From: an uncultured delta proteobacterium
Lineage (GTDB): Bacteria > Myxococcota_A > UBA9160 > JAFDET01
Assembly: GCA_947259215.1 (NCBI GenBank)
Contig: CAMYLJ010000011.1
Coordinates: forward strand, 114,531-178,530
DNA: 64,000 nucleotides
Reading direction: 5' to 3'
A program made the translations under genes and the position numbers. The number at the start of each line of letters is the position of its first letter. Position 1 is the stretch's first letter. Positions 47,248-57,589 of the stretch are shown here, piece by piece. The notes below the pieces were generated by a model that saw only the letters and a program-made list of their open reading frames with translations, was not told the origin of the DNA and searched no databases.

Positions 47248-48482
47248 CTACTCCACCCGCAGGATCAGCGAGGGATCCACCCGCGCGGCCCGCCACGCCG
47301 GGACCAGCCCGGCCAGGACGCCGACGCCCGTCATCACCCCCACCGCCGTGGCCACGGCCCAGCCCTGGAGCACGGGGATGGGCACCACGTCCGGCACCTC
47401 GAGCGAGCCGAGGGCGAGGGAGCCCGCGATGCCCAGGCCGACGCCCGCCAGACCCCCGATTCCGGTCATGGCCACGGTCTCGAGGAAGAACTGGGCCACC
47501 ACATCCCGGCGCCGGGCGCCCACCGCCAGCCGCACGCCAATCTCGGAGCGCCGCTCCTGCACCGAGTCCAGCATCATGTTCATGACGCCGACGCCGCCGA
47601 TCACCAGGGTCGTCACCGCCAGGATCAGGAAGAGCCCCTGCATGTCGTCGATCGGGATCTGCTTCAGCGCGTCCGCCGCACTCACCACATGGATCGCCTC
47701 CTCGTCACGCGTGGAGACCCGCAGCCGCTTGGCCAGGATCGAGCGCACCTCCCGCTTGGCGGCGTCGTACGCGTGGCGCCCGGGGTAGCGGAACAGGATC
47801 ATGTCGGTGATCTCGTCGTCGATGCCGTAGCGCGGCCCGATCGCGAGGAGCGTCGTGATCGGGATCCATACCTGCTCGTCGATCTCGGCGCTGTCGCGCC
47901 AGAGCTGGGTTCCCACCCGCTCGAGCAGGCCGATCACCTCGTAGCGGTTGCCGTGGATGCGCACCGTGGAGCCCACGCGACCCTCGGCGCCGAGCAGCCG
48001 GTCCCGCGCCTTCACTCCCAGCACCGCCACGCGGCGGCGGTGCTGCACGTCGAAGCGCGAGATCGGACGGCCGGACGCCACCGACACGCTGCGCAGCTCG
48101 AAGTTCGCCGCCTCGACGCCCCGCACGCTCATCGTGAAGGCGCGCTGGCCGAACCCCACGACGGTCCAGAGCTCCGACTCCGCGCCCACCAGGGTCGCCA
48201 GCCGCGCGCGCCGGGCCACGGCCTCCTCGTCCTCGCGCGTGAACCACAGGTAGCGGCGGTCGATGGCCGGGGTGAAGTTCTCGCCGATCTGACCGGCCCA
48301 GACCGTGGCCATGTCCTTTCCGATCTTCGTGAAGCCGGACTCGAGCATCTGCCGCACGCCCTCGCCCCAGGAGAGCAGGAAGATCACCGAGGCGGTGCCC
48401 CAGACGACGCCGAACATGGTCAGGAAGGTCCGCAGGCGCTGGAGGCGCAGGGTGACGATCGCCTGCCGGATGGACTCGAGGA

Positions 48483-48486
<4 letters not shown>
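47248..48486 (-). CDS. MacB-like ABC transporter permease 1
   Basis: 412 residues, same layout as its neighbour: N-terminal LRLQRLRTFLTMFGVVWGTASVIFLLSWGEG, a periplasmic domain, then ILAVTTLVIGGVGVMNMMLDSVQERRSEIGVRLAVGARRRD and the ending GLVPAWRAARVDPSLILRVE. Its start overlaps the stop of the ATPase gene by four bases. Two separate permease genes instead of one MacB fusion suggest a heterodimeric channel. Confidence 0.9.
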
Positions 48487-49165
<679 letters not shown>

Positions 49166-49169
<4 letters not shown>

Positions 49170-50215
49170 TGGAGCCGGACCTCCGTACCCTCCTCGAGCC
49201 CGCCGAGGATCTGGACGCGATCGTCGTCCACGATTCCGACTTCGACATCCACCGGCACCCCGCGCCACGAGTTCTCCCGCACGACGGTCTCGACGTACGT
49301 CCGGTCGCCGTCGTAGCGGATCGCGGTCTCGGGCACGATGATGGCGTCCGCGACCACCTCGCTGACGATGTCCGCGTCCGCCGACATGCGGGGGCGCAGC
49401 AGCGAGGCCTCTTCGTCCACCACCTCCACCTCGACCTCGAAGTAGGTCACGTTCTGCTCGCGCTGGCCCATCGGCGCGATCTCGCGCACGCGCCCGACGA
49501 ACTCGCGCCCGGGGTACGCCTCGCTGCGGATCCGGGCCGGCTGGCCCACGGCGACCCGCGCCACCTCGTTCTCGTCCACGAGCCCCTCGAGGTGGAGCGC
49601 CGACGTGCCTGCCAGCGAGATCAGGAGGGTGCCCCCCGTGACGGCGGTGACCGGCGAGACCGCGTCGCCCTCCTCCACGTAGACGTCGAGGATCTTGCCC
49701 TGGATCGGGGCCTCGATCTGCGTGTACCCGAGCTGCACCTCCAGGCTGTCCACGGCCGCGCGGGCGCGCGCCTGGGCAGCGCCTGCGCTCTCCCAACGCG
49801 AACGCGCGTCATCGAGGCTGCGGTCCGAGGTGGCGCCCCGATCGCGCAGGGCGCTCGAGCGGTCCAGGTCGATCTTCGCGTAGCGGCGCTCGACGGACGC
49901 CTGGGAGAGCGCCGCCCACGCCTCGCGCACCCGCGCCTCCAGCAGCTCGCGCTCCATCGTGGCCAGGGGAGCGCCCGCCTCCACGCGGTCGCCGGCGGCA
50001 ACGTGGATGCGCTCCACGATGCCCGCAATGCGCGAGCGGATCTCCACCTCCTTCTCCGGCTCGATGGTGCCGGTGGCGACGACGATGCGCTCGATCGGCC
50101 CGCGCTCGGCGCGCGCCGTGGGTCCGAGCTCGTCCGCGTCGTCGCCGCCGCACCCGAAAAGCAGGCAGAGTGCCAGGGCTCCGCCAAGCGAACGCAGTGG
50201 GAACGGGCGGTGCAT
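49166..50215 (-). CDS. HlyD/MacA-like periplasmic adaptor lipoprotein
   Basis: 349 residues from ATG 50215. Lipoprotein signal (LGGALALCLLFGCGGDD, lipobox-like LFGC). Order: barrel-sandwich lipoyl half VVATGTIEPEKEVEIRSRIAGIVERIHV, an alpha-helical hairpin rich in Ala, Glu and Arg (RYAKIDLDRSSALRDRGATSD), then QIEAPIQGKILDVYVEEGDAV and the C-terminal barrel ending EIGGLEEGTEVRL-like. The MacA family links the MacB permeases to an outer-membrane TolC channel, which is not in this window. It leads the minus-strand export operon. Confidence 0.9.
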
Positions 50216-50372
50216 GGGTGGCCTCCGGGCGCGGCGCACGGCGTCCCCCTTCGTGCTCGCGGCGCCGAGCGCCCGAGGGCGTCGCGGCCACGAGACGCTG
50301 GCTGCCCCAGCCTGGAAAGACGCTAATCCGGATCCGCGCCCCGGGAAAGTGCCAGGGGGGGCCTGCATCTCC

Positions 50373-50378
50373 TAGACT
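50373..50378 (+). promoter_or_regulatory. -10-like TAGACT before the MDR oxidoreductase
   Basis: TAGACT lies 45 bases before the ATG at 50424 on the plus strand, within the divergent gap to the adaptor gene. The ribosome binding site GGAGGTGA follows. Confidence 0.35.
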
Positions 50379-50423
50379 CCGCCCGGAGCTGGACTCGGGT
50401 GCCAACGCGCGGAGGTGACCGGA

Positions 50424-51443
50424 ATGCGCCAGATCTGGATCCCGAAGGCCGGCCCGCCGGAGGTGCTCGAGCTGCGCGAGGCGCCGGACCCGCTGCCCGC
50501 GGCCGGCGAGCTGCGCGTCCGGGTGGAGGCGTCCGGCGTGAACTTCGCCGACGTGATGGGCCGGCTCGGCACCTACCCGGACCTCCCCCCGATGCCGGTC
50601 GTGCCCGGCTACGAGGTGGCCGGGCGTGTGGACGCCGTGGGCAACGAGGTCGAGACCGACTGGATCGGTCGCGACGTCCTGGCCTTCACGCGCTTCGGCG
50701 GCTACTCGGACGTGGTGTGCGCGCCCGAGATCCAGGTGCACGCGCGACCGGCGGGCATGTCCGCGGCGGAGGGCGCCGCCCTGCCCGTGAACTACCTGAC
50801 CGCCTGGCAGCTGATGGTCGTGATGGGGAGCCTCAAGTCTGGCGAGTGGGTCCTGGTGCACTCGGCCGGCGGCGGAGTCGGCATCGCCGCCATCCAGATC
50901 GCGAAACGGATCGGCGCGCGGGTGATCGGCACGGCCTCGGCCGGGAAGCACGACCTGCTGAAGTCCATGGGTGTGGAGGCCTGCATCGACTACCGCAGCG
51001 AGGACTTCGAGGCGCGGGTGGCGGAGATCACGACGGGACGCGGCGTCGAGCTGGCCCTCGACGCCGTCGGCGGCGCCTCCTTCGGCAAGAGCTACCGCTC
51101 GCTGGCCGCCACGGGACGCCTCGGCATGTTCGGCATGTCCGCCGCGGCGCCCGGCAAGACCCGGTCGTTGGTGGCGGGCCTGAAGGCCCTCTTCCGGACG
51201 CGTTGGATCTACACCCCCATGGCCCTCATGAACGAGAACAAGGGTGTCTTCGGCGTGAACCTCGGGCACCTGTGGGACGAGGGCGACCGCGTGCGGGCCT
51301 GGTTCGAGGAGCTGCTCCGGGGCTACGAGGACGGCTCCCTGCGCCCGGTGGTGTCCGAGACGTTCCCCTTCGAGCGCGCCGCCGAGGCGCATCACTACAT
51401 CCAGGACCGCAAGAACCTGGGCAAGGTACTGCTCACTCCCTAG
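50424..51443 (+). CDS. Zinc-free MDR-family NADPH:quinone oxidoreductase
   Basis: 339 residues from ATG 50424 with GGAGGTGA five bases upstream. Medium-chain dehydrogenase fold without the zinc ligands: GVNFADVMGRLGTYP and GYEVAGRVDAVG at the N-terminus, then VLVHSAGGGVGIAAIQIAKRIGARVIGTAS as the NADPH-binding Rossmann motif. The catalytic part resembles QOR and VAT-1-like quinone reductases. It reduces quinones or enones in the cytosol. A cyclophilin gene follows 16 bases later. Confidence 0.9.
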   Translation: MRQIWIPKAGPPEVLELREAPDPLPAAGELRVRVEASGVNFADVMGRLGTYPDLPPMPVVPGYEVAGRVDAVGNEVETDWIGRDVLAFTRFGGYSDVVCAPEIQVHARPAGMSAAEGAALPVNYLTAWQLMVVMGSLKSGEWVLVHSAGGGVGIAAIQIAKRIGARVIGTASAGKHDLLKSMGVEACIDYRSEDFEARVAEITTGRGVELALDAVGGASFGKSYRSLAATGRLGMFGMSAAAPGKTRSLVAGLKALFRTRWIYTPMALMNENKGVFGVNLGHLWDEGDRVRAWFEELLRGYEDGSLRPVVSETFPFERAAEAHHYIQDRKNLGKVLLTP

Positions 51444-51459
51444 CGAAAGGAACCGAACC

Positions 51460-52050
51460 GTGACCGAATCCGATCCCGCCGTCTCCGCCGCCGACGCCTA
51501 CATCGCCGAGCAGGGCGTCGACCAGAGCGCCGACGGCTGGCGCACGCGACTGCCGCAGCCGCCGAGCCTGTCCTTCAACGGAGACCGCAGCTACTTCTGG
51601 GAGCTGGAGACCAACGTCGGTCCGGTGCGGGTGAAGCTCCTCCCGGACGTCGCGCCCGCCCACGTGGCCAGCACCATCTACCTGACCCGGCTCGGCTTCT
51701 ACGACGGCCTGGCGTTCCACCGGGTGATCACGGAGTTCATGGCCCAGGGCGGCTGCCCCGAGGGCCGCGGCACCGGTGGCCCGGGCTACGAGTACGACGG
51801 CGAGTTCGACCCAGCCGTGAAGCACGACCGGCCCGGCCTGCTGTCGATGGCGAACCGCGGCCCGGGCACCGACGGCAGCCAGTTCTTCCTCACCTTCGTG
51901 CCCACGCCGTGGCTCGACGGCAAGCACACGATCTTCGGCGAGGTGGCCGAGGGCGAAGCGACCCTGCGCGAGCTCGAGAGCCGCGGCAGCGAGAGCGGCC
52001 GCACCCGCGAGCCCCTGCGCATCGAGCGGGCGACGATCGCGGTAGGCTGA
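51460..52050 (+). CDS. Cyclophilin-type peptidyl-prolyl isomerase
   Basis: 196 residues from GTG 51460 (AAAGGA upstream). An N-terminal 55-residue extension precedes the cyclophilin barrel. Active-site motifs: FHRVITEFMAQGG (Arg) and TDGSQFFLTFVPTPWLDGKHTIFG. The extension and the FWELETNVGPVRVKLL opening suggest a cytosolic or periplasmic prokaryotic PPIase; no signal is visible, so cytosolic is likely. It speeds prolyl cis-trans isomerisation in folding. Confidence 0.9.
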   Translation: MTESDPAVSAADAYIAEQGVDQSADGWRTRLPQPPSLSFNGDRSYFWELETNVGPVRVKLLPDVAPAHVASTIYLTRLGFYDGLAFHRVITEFMAQGGCPEGRGTGGPGYEYDGEFDPAVKHDRPGLLSMANRGPGTDGSQFFLTFVPTPWLDGKHTIFGEVAEGEATLRELESRGSESGRTREPLRIERATIAVG

Positions 52051-52079
52051 GGGCCCCGTGTCGGACGGGACTCTTCCGT

Positions 52080-52811
52080 CTAGCGGCCGCGCTCCGCACG
52101 CAGGCGTTCGGCCAGCTGCCCCACGTCCGGGCTGCGTTCGCAGTCGACTTCTTCCCAGTCGTCGAAGGGATCCAGCAGCAGCGCGTGCACGCCGGCGGCG
52201 CGGGCGCCCACCACGTCGGCGGCGTAGAGGTCGCCCACGTGCAGGGTGCGCGCCGGATCGCTCCCGGCCAGCTCCAGGGCCGAGTGGAAGATGCGGGGGT
52301 CCGGCTTCTCGAAGCCCACCAGGTGGGAGTCCACCACCTCGTCCACCAGCGGACGCAGGCCCTGCTCCACCAGCCCCTGCTCGACGGTGCCGTCGGAATT
52401 GCTGACCACGACCAGGCGCAGGCCCAGACTGCGCAGCGCCGCCAGCGCCTCGGGCACACCGGGCATGACCCGGGACCACAGGCGCTGGGTGCCACGACTG
52501 CGCAACACCGGGACCAGCTCGGCCACCAGCGCGCTCCGCCGCTCCAGCGCGGCGTCGAGGCGCTCGAGCACGGCGTCCAGGTAGAACGAGAAGGCGTCTC
52601 CGCCTTCGGTTCCCGTGCCGCGCCGGGACACCGCCTCGGAGACCGCCGGGCGCGCAGCCGCCTCGGCGCGGCACAGCGCGTCGGGATCGCACGGGACGTC
52701 GCGCTCCTGAAGCTCCTCGCAAACCCACTCGAAGTCGATGGAGACGAGGGTGTTGCCCGCGTCCAGGAAGAGCGTATCGACATCGTCGTAGGGAATCGGC
52801 GGAGGCGGCAC
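52080..52811 (-). CDS. HAD-superfamily hydrolase
   Basis: 243 residues from GTG 52811. Motif I FLDAGNTLVSI: the catalytic nucleophile is the Asp, with the second Asp replaced by Asn (D-x-G-N-T) as in the phosphoglycolate/REG-2-like subgroup. Motif II VVVSNSDGTVEQGL, motif III GFEKPDPRIF with the Lys, and motif IV HVGDLYAADVVGARAAG. A helical cap lies between. It hydrolyses a phosphate ester or a related substrate. Its start lies three bases from the stop of the lipoprotein gene upstream, so they are probably co-transcribed. Confidence 0.88.
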   Translation of the reverse strand: MPPPPIPYDDVDTLFLDAGNTLVSIDFEWVCEELQERDVPCDPDALCRAEAAARPAVSEAVSRRGTGTEGGDAFSFYLDAVLERLDAALERRSALVAELVPVLRSRGTQRLWSRVMPGVPEALAALRSLGLRLVVVSNSDGTVEQGLVEQGLRPLVDEVVDSHLVGFEKPDPRIFHSALELAGSDPARTLHVGDLYAADVVGARAAGVHALLLDPFDDWEEVDCERSPDVGQLAERLRAERGR

Positions 52812-52814
52812 CGC

Positions 52815-55187
52815 TCAGTCGTCGTTCTCGATCGTGCAGGGCAGGCCGCCGCAGGTGTCGAAGACGGCGCCCTCGGGCGTCAGGAAGAGCGACTTCTGGA
52901 GCCGCGCCTCGGGCTCGCGGCGGGGGCACTCGTGGGGGTCGCCGCCGCGGCGGGCCGCGCAGCCCGCCAGCCCCGGCGAGTTGCCCCGCGGCGGCACGTT
53001 GCTCGTCGGCGGCGGCGGATTGCCCGCGTCCCAGTAGACCAGCACCGAGCCGTCGAAGGGATACTCCTCCACGGGCTCGATGCCCCAGAGCGGCTCCTGG
53101 TCCGGATGATTCACGGGCGGCAGCGCCGTGCGGGCCCCCATGCTGCGCGCCCAGATCTCGGCGGTCCAGGTGGACACCTGGTGGTCCGCGAAGGCGACCT
53201 GGAAGAGCAGCTTCTTCGGCGGCGTGTCCGGATAGGTGTCCTCCACCAGGTGATACACGTGGCCGTTGGCTTCCACCCGCTCCCACATGATCTCCGCGAT
53301 CGAGAGCAGGAGCACGCGCTCCAGGGGCTGCTTGTAGACGCCTCGCAGCAGGTCGTTGAACGGATCGAAGTCCACGCTGCGCTTCAAGAGCGTGCTGTAG
53401 TTCATCCCGGGCACGCCCATCACGAAGCGGGTGATGTCCTGGCAGAAGGCCGCCAGCGCGCCGGACTGGATTCCGCCCTGGCTGTTGCCGTCGTAGAAGA
53501 TCTCGCGGTTGTCGAAGACCGGGGTCGTGCCGCCCTCGCCGTCGTCGAGTCGGAACGCCGGGTCCGACAGGAAGCCCAACTCGTGCTTCAGCAGCCGCGC
53601 CAGGAAGAGCTGGTTCAGCTGGCCCTGGTGCAGGCGCTCGGGGAGCTGGGGGAAGGTGGAGAAGTCGAGGATGATGCCGAAGGCCGGCAGCTCGTCGTCG
53701 TCGTCCATGCCCACCCAGCGCGTCGCGCAGAAGACGAAGCCCTGCTCGTCCGCCATGGCGTCCACGTGGCTGCTGCCCACCTCGTTCTCCGTGCCGAAGA
53801 GGCCGTGGCCGTAGAGCGAGCCGCGGGCGGCGCGCACGCCGCCGGCGGGGTCCAGCACCCAGCGCGGGATGTTGCAGCGGAAGGCGGCGGTGAAGGTGCC
53901 GTTCTGGAACGGCAGCCCATCGGGGCCGCGGGTCAGCCGCGAGCCGGGGCTGCCGTCGCCCGTCAGATACTGGGGCACCTCGTAGGTGCCGAAGACCTCG
54001 CGCAGCACCCGCGCGTCCTCCTGCTCGGTCTTGTCGATGACGTTCGTCACCGTGAAGACGGGAGCGGCCCCGTCCAGGCCTTCGAAGGACTCGTCGCGCA
54101 TCTTCAGCAGCCGTTCGGACAGGCTGCGGGTGCTCTGCACCGTGAAGTCCCAGGCCAGATAGAGGTCTTCGCGCGGGACCCCTGCCTCGGACAGGCGCAG
54201 GAAGACGTCCTCCATGTGCTCGCGCCGATCCTCGACGGCCGGGATGTAGGTGGGAATGCCGTCGCGGTAGAGCAGGAAGCCGCGGCTCGGCGGGACCGGC
54301 AGGCCGGCGGCGTCCACCAGACCCCGCATCGCCACCAGGTAGCGATGCCCGTCGCGGAAGTTCACGCCCGGGCGCACGATCAGCGTGCGGTCGGCCGGGT
54401 CCGGCGGCACGGGCGGATTGGGGGGATCGAGCGGAGGCGCCACGTGGATGTCGTCGTCGATCTCTGCCCAGATGGGGACGCGCTCGCCGGTCTCGGCGTC
54501 GATCACGACGATCGGCGCGGCCTCCTCGCGCAGCGAGCGCGGGATGTCGGTGATGGGCGCCGCGCCCGAGCGGCCGAGGTCCACCCCGGGCACGTGGACC
54601 AGCAGCGTGTTGCCGATGCTGAAGCCGTCGGACTCGTTCGGGACCGAGGGATCGACGTGGACGTCGAAGAGGTTCTGGGGCATCGACTCGCGCACGATCG
54701 CCAGGCGGCGGCCGGTGTCGCTGGTCGGGTCCTCGCGGGTGAAGTGGTCGTTGGGCCAGGGGAACAGGCACAGGCGCGGGTCGAGGACGTCGCAGCGGTC
54801 GGCGCTGGCCTCGTCCACGTCGGGCTCCCAGGAGAAGACGGACTCGAGGGCCGCCTCCGGGGTTCCGTCGCGGTCCCGGTCGATCTCCACCCGCAGGACC
54901 TGGCGCCCCGGCACGAGGTCCGCCGGCCCCAGGGTGTCGGTCAGGCGGCTGCCCGCGATCGTCACCCGCGCCGTGAGGTCCTGCTCGGCCGAGCTGGGGC
55001 CGTCGATCCCGGTCTGGAGCAGCACCCGGAGCTGGTCGCGGGCCAGCGTGTCGCCGAGCTCCACGTCCACCGGGACGGTCCCGCTGCGGTCCGCCTGGCT
55101 CGCGTCCGGGGGGCTCAGGATTGCCGGCCCGCAGGCGGCCAGGAGCGGGATCAGGAGGACGGCCAGGGATGCGAGGGATCGCTGCAT
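52815..55187 (-). CDS. Large exported alpha/beta-hydrolase-like lipoprotein
   Basis: 790 residues with a clean lipoprotein signal (MQRSLASLAVLLIPLLAAC, lipobox LAAC). Residues about 30-330 are beta-rich, with Ig-like repeats (DVELGDTLARDQLRVLL; VIDAETGERVPIWAEIDDD). Further on an alpha/beta-hydrolase-like core appears: LYGHGLFGTENEVGSS, an oxyanion-type H-G, and IFYDGNSQGGIQSGAL, a G-x-S-x-G nucleophile elbow. A C-terminal His candidate lies in FADHQVSTWTAEIWAR. Cys residues near the end (CAARRGGDPHEC) may pair. Probably an outer-membrane esterase or peptidase. Family not recognised. Confidence 0.6.
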   Translation of the reverse strand: MQRSLASLAVLLIPLLAACGPAILSPPDASQADRSGTVPVDVELGDTLARDQLRVLLQTGIDGPSSAEQDLTARVTIAGSRLTDTLGPADLVPGRQVLRVEIDRDRDGTPEAALESVFSWEPDVDEASADRCDVLDPRLCLFPWPNDHFTREDPTSDTGRRLAIVRESMPQNLFDVHVDPSVPNESDGFSIGNTLLVHVPGVDLGRSGAAPITDIPRSLREEAAPIVVIDAETGERVPIWAEIDDDIHVAPPLDPPNPPVPPDPADRTLIVRPGVNFRDGHRYLVAMRGLVDAAGLPVPPSRGFLLYRDGIPTYIPAVEDRREHMEDVFLRLSEAGVPREDLYLAWDFTVQSTRSLSERLLKMRDESFEGLDGAAPVFTVTNVIDKTEQEDARVLREVFGTYEVPQYLTGDGSPGSRLTRGPDGLPFQNGTFTAAFRCNIPRWVLDPAGGVRAARGSLYGHGLFGTENEVGSSHVDAMADEQGFVFCATRWVGMDDDDELPAFGIILDFSTFPQLPERLHQGQLNQLFLARLLKHELGFLSDPAFRLDDGEGGTTPVFDNREIFYDGNSQGGIQSGALAAFCQDITRFVMGVPGMNYSTLLKRSVDFDPFNDLLRGVYKQPLERVLLLSIAEIMWERVEANGHVYHLVEDTYPDTPPKKLLFQVAFADHQVSTWTAEIWARSMGARTALPPVNHPDQEPLWGIEPVEEYPFDGSVLVYWDAGNPPPPTSNVPPRGNSPGLAGCAARRGGDPHECPRREPEARLQKSLFLTPEGAVFDTCGGLPCTIENDD

Positions 55188-55295
55188 GGGGTCTCCGTGT
55201 CGCCGGGTCGGGTTCAGCGTCCGGGTCGACCCTGGGAAGTGGGCCCGTTTCGGGGGACCGTGTCAATCGAAACTCAACCTGCTCCCCCAGGGGAG

Positions 55296-56306
55296 TCAGC
55301 GGAGGTATAACGGAAAGACGGCGTTCGCGAGCAGGCCGGCCACCAGCAGGACCCCGGCCAGGCGCGTCAGCAGGAAGGCCCAGGCCACATACCAGAGCGG
55401 CCAGATGGGGTAGTTGGGGGGCGGCTCGGCCGGGCGTGGCCGGGAGAAGACGCCCAGCACCTGACGCAGGCGCGGCACGGCGGCGAAGACCGCCAGGGTC
55501 CACACGCCGAACGTGCCGGCGGCGACCAGCAGTGCGACCACCGCGAAGAACGAGATCATCAGCGCCTGGCTCCAGCGGCGCGCGCGGGCGTCGCCCAGCA
55601 GCACCGGCAGGGTGTGGATGCCCTTGGCGGAGTCAGCAGGCAGCTTGTCGACGTGCTTTCCGAACAGCACCGTCGTCACCAGGATCGCGTAGGGCAGGCT
55701 CGCGGCCCAGACCCAGGCCGGGAGCTGGCCGGTGGTCACGAAGTAGCTGCCGCCGATCATGAGCGGCCCCCACACCACGAACACCCCGGGCTCACCCAGG
55801 CCGCGATGCTTCAGCTTCAGGGGCGGCGCCACGTAGAAGACGCTGATGAACAGACCCGCGAGAGCGAACGCGAGCACGGGCCAGCCGCGGGCCGCGGTCA
55901 GGTACAGCAGGATGGCCAGGTCGATCGCGTTGGCGAGCGCGATGGCGGCCAGCAGGCCGCGCTTCGAGATCAGGCCCGAAAGAATGGGATGCGGCGCGTA
56001 CTCGGCGCGCACGTACTCGTCGGAGTCGACCCCGCTCTCCAGGTCGAAGTAGTCGTTGATCATGTTGTTGGCGGCGTGGGCCACCAGCAGACCGAGGAAC
56101 GCCAGGGCGAAGTAGAGCCAGTTGGCGGCGGCCGTCGTCGGCCCGGCCACGGCCAGCAGTCCGCCGATCGCGGCGGACGTCAGCGTCATGGGGAAGACGC
56201 TCGCGCGCGTGATCAGGAGCCAGCGCGAGACGGCGTCCATCTGCCGCTCGCTGGAGAGGTTCTGGGTGCGGAGGACTTCGCTCCAGTTGCCGAGGACCGA
56301 CGCCAT
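55296..56306 (-). CDS. UbiA-family prenyltransferase (MenA-like)
   Basis: 336 residues from ATG 56306, with GGGAGGT upstream; a TTG (56324) is an alternative. About eight to nine membrane helices. First Asp-rich motif NNMINDYFDLESGVDSDEYV (NDxxDxxxD) binds Mg-prenyl diphosphate; second KHVDKLPADSAKGIHTLPV has the DxxxD-type Asps. The ending FSVFYVAPPLKLKHRGLGE is typical of MenA/UbiA enzymes. It attaches a polyprenyl chain to an aromatic or related acceptor, for quinone or similar lipid biosynthesis. A TAGCCT hexamer (56342-56337) could be its -10. Confidence 0.85.
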   Translation of the reverse strand: MASVLGNWSEVLRTQNLSSERQMDAVSRWLLITRASVFPMTLTSAAIGGLLAVAGPTTAAANWLYFALAFLGLLVAHAANNMINDYFDLESGVDSDEYVRAEYAPHPILSGLISKRGLLAAIALANAIDLAILLYLTAARGWPVLAFALAGLFISVFYVAPPLKLKHRGLGEPGVFVVWGPLMIGGSYFVTTGQLPAWVWAASLPYAILVTTVLFGKHVDKLPADSAKGIHTLPVLLGDARARRWSQALMISFFAVVALLVAAGTFGVWTLAVFAAVPRLRQVLGVFSRPRPAEPPPNYPIWPLWYVAWAFLLTRLAGVLLVAGLLANAVFPLYLR

Positions 56307-56339
56307 GGGGGGGCGACCTCCCAATCGAGAGGCGCGAGG

Positions 56340-56618
56340 CTAGCGGCCGCTCCCCTCCTGGGCCAGCTCCCGCAAGAGCCGTCGCATGCGGTCTTCGAGG
56401 CAGAGCAGGCGGCGGCGCAGCTGGAGTGCCACGTCGACGCCGGCCGGGTTCACGCCGAGCTCGCGCACCCAGGTGGCGGCCACCCGCAGCTCCTCGGCGT
56501 CGCGGGCGGTGAGCTCGTCGTCGAGGAAGAGCCCCTCGCGCCGCAGCTCGTCCAGCCAGGCGGCCGTCTCGGTGTCGAGGAAGCGCAGCACCTCATCGAT
56601 GCGGATGCGACCCGTCAC
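56340..56618 (-). CDS. cbpM: CbpM-like chaperone modulator
   Basis: 92 residues from GTG 56618, overlapping the cbpA stop by four bases. MerR-like helical protein: RIRIDEVLRFLDTETAAWLDELRREGLF, then DAEELRVAATWVRELGVNPAGVDVALQLRRRL. In enterobacteria CbpM binds the J-domain of CbpA and restrains it. The tandem layout cbpA-cbpM is kept here, in an hsp20 operon rather than with a DNA-binding partner, which is unusual. Confidence 0.82.
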   Translation of the reverse strand: MTGRIRIDEVLRFLDTETAAWLDELRREGLFLDDELTARDAEELRVAATWVRELGVNPAGVDVALQLRRRLLCLEDRMRRLLRELAQEGSGR

Positions 56619-57580
56619 GTGCCGAGCCCTCCGCGCGGATCCTCGGGCTCGAAGCGCGCCAGCTCGGCCACGGCCTCGCGGCCGCGGTCGTCCAGCTCGC
56701 GGGGCACCCGGATCTGTACCACGGCGTAGAGGTCGCCGGCGGGAGCGCTGCCGACGCCGGGAATTCCCTTGCCGCGCAGACGCAGCCGGGCGCCGCCGTC
56801 GGTGCCGGGGGGCACCGTCACGGTGGCCTTCCCGTCGAGGGTCGGGATCTCGACCTTCGCGCCCAGGGTCGCCTCGCTCACGGTGACGGGAAGCGTGACG
56901 GAGAGGTCGCGCCCGTCGCGGCGAAACACCGGGTGCGGCCGCACGCGCAGCTTCGCGTAGAGGTCGCCGGGTGGGCCGCCACCGATTCCCGGGCTGCCTT
57001 TTCCGGGCACCCGGATGCGTCCGCCGCTGTCCACGCCCGGCGGAATGCGCACGGTCACGTTCTCGCGCACGACGCCGCCCTGGGCGTCGGGCCGCGCCAG
57101 CGCGAGCTGCTTCTGCGTACCGCGCGCCGCCTCCAGGAACTCGAGCTCGAGCTCGCTCTCGAGATCGGCGCCACGCAGGGCGAAGCCCGCCGCCTCGCCG
57201 CCGCCGCGTCCCGCGCGTCCGAACAGGTGCGACAGCATGTCGTCGAGATCGCCGTACGAGTACGCCTCGCCCGCGAAGCCCGGCTCGCCTCCGGCCCCGA
57301 AGCGCGCGCCGAATGCCTCGCGCGCGCGCTGGGCGGCTTCGCGGTCGAACCCGCTCTCCAGCGACACCTCTCCGAACTCGTCGTAGTCGCGACGACGCTG
57401 GTCGTCGGAGAGGACCGAGTAGGCCTCGGAGACCTGCTTGAAGCGGTCCTCCGCGGCCTGGTCGCCGGGGTTGACGTCCGGGTGATACTGCCGCGCGAGG
57501 TGGCGGTAAGCCTTGCGAATGGCCTCCGACTCCGCCTCGCGCGGCACGCCGAGCGTCTCGTAGAGATCCCGTCGGGCCAC
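56615..57580 (-). CDS. cbpA: DnaJ-type co-chaperone CbpA
   Basis: 321 residues from GTG 57580. J-domain with HPD: DLYETLGVPREAESEAIRKAYRHLARQYHPDVNPGD. Gly/Phe-rich linker, then two beta-barrel substrate domains (RIPPGVDSGGRIRVPGKG; VTVPPGTDGGARLRLRGKG). The Cys4 zinc-finger of true DnaJ is absent, so it is CbpA-type. It stimulates DnaK in the cytosol. It follows the second hsp20 gene by nine bases. Confidence 0.92.
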   Translation of the reverse strand: MARRDLYETLGVPREAESEAIRKAYRHLARQYHPDVNPGDQAAEDRFKQVSEAYSVLSDDQRRRDYDEFGEVSLESGFDREAAQRAREAFGARFGAGGEPGFAGEAYSYGDLDDMLSHLFGRAGRGGGEAAGFALRGADLESELELEFLEAARGTQKQLALARPDAQGGVVRENVTVRIPPGVDSGGRIRVPGKGSPGIGGGPPGDLYAKLRVRPHPVFRRDGRDLSVTLPVTVSEATLGAKVEIPTLDGKATVTVPPGTDGGARLRLRGKGIPGVGSAPAGDLYAVVQIRVPRELDDRGREAVAELARFEPEDPRGGLGT

Positions 57581-57589
57581 CCGGGGATG

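Noticed and set aside
51909-55310. Long plus-strand open frame opposite the HAD hydrolase and lipoprotein genes.
   Set aside because: It is antisense to well-supported genes and lacks any recognisable domain.
51433-55503. Long minus-strand open frame spanning the cyclophilin antisense and the large lipoprotein.
   Set aside because: Same shadow behaviour; the lipoprotein has a signal peptide and ordered motifs in another frame.
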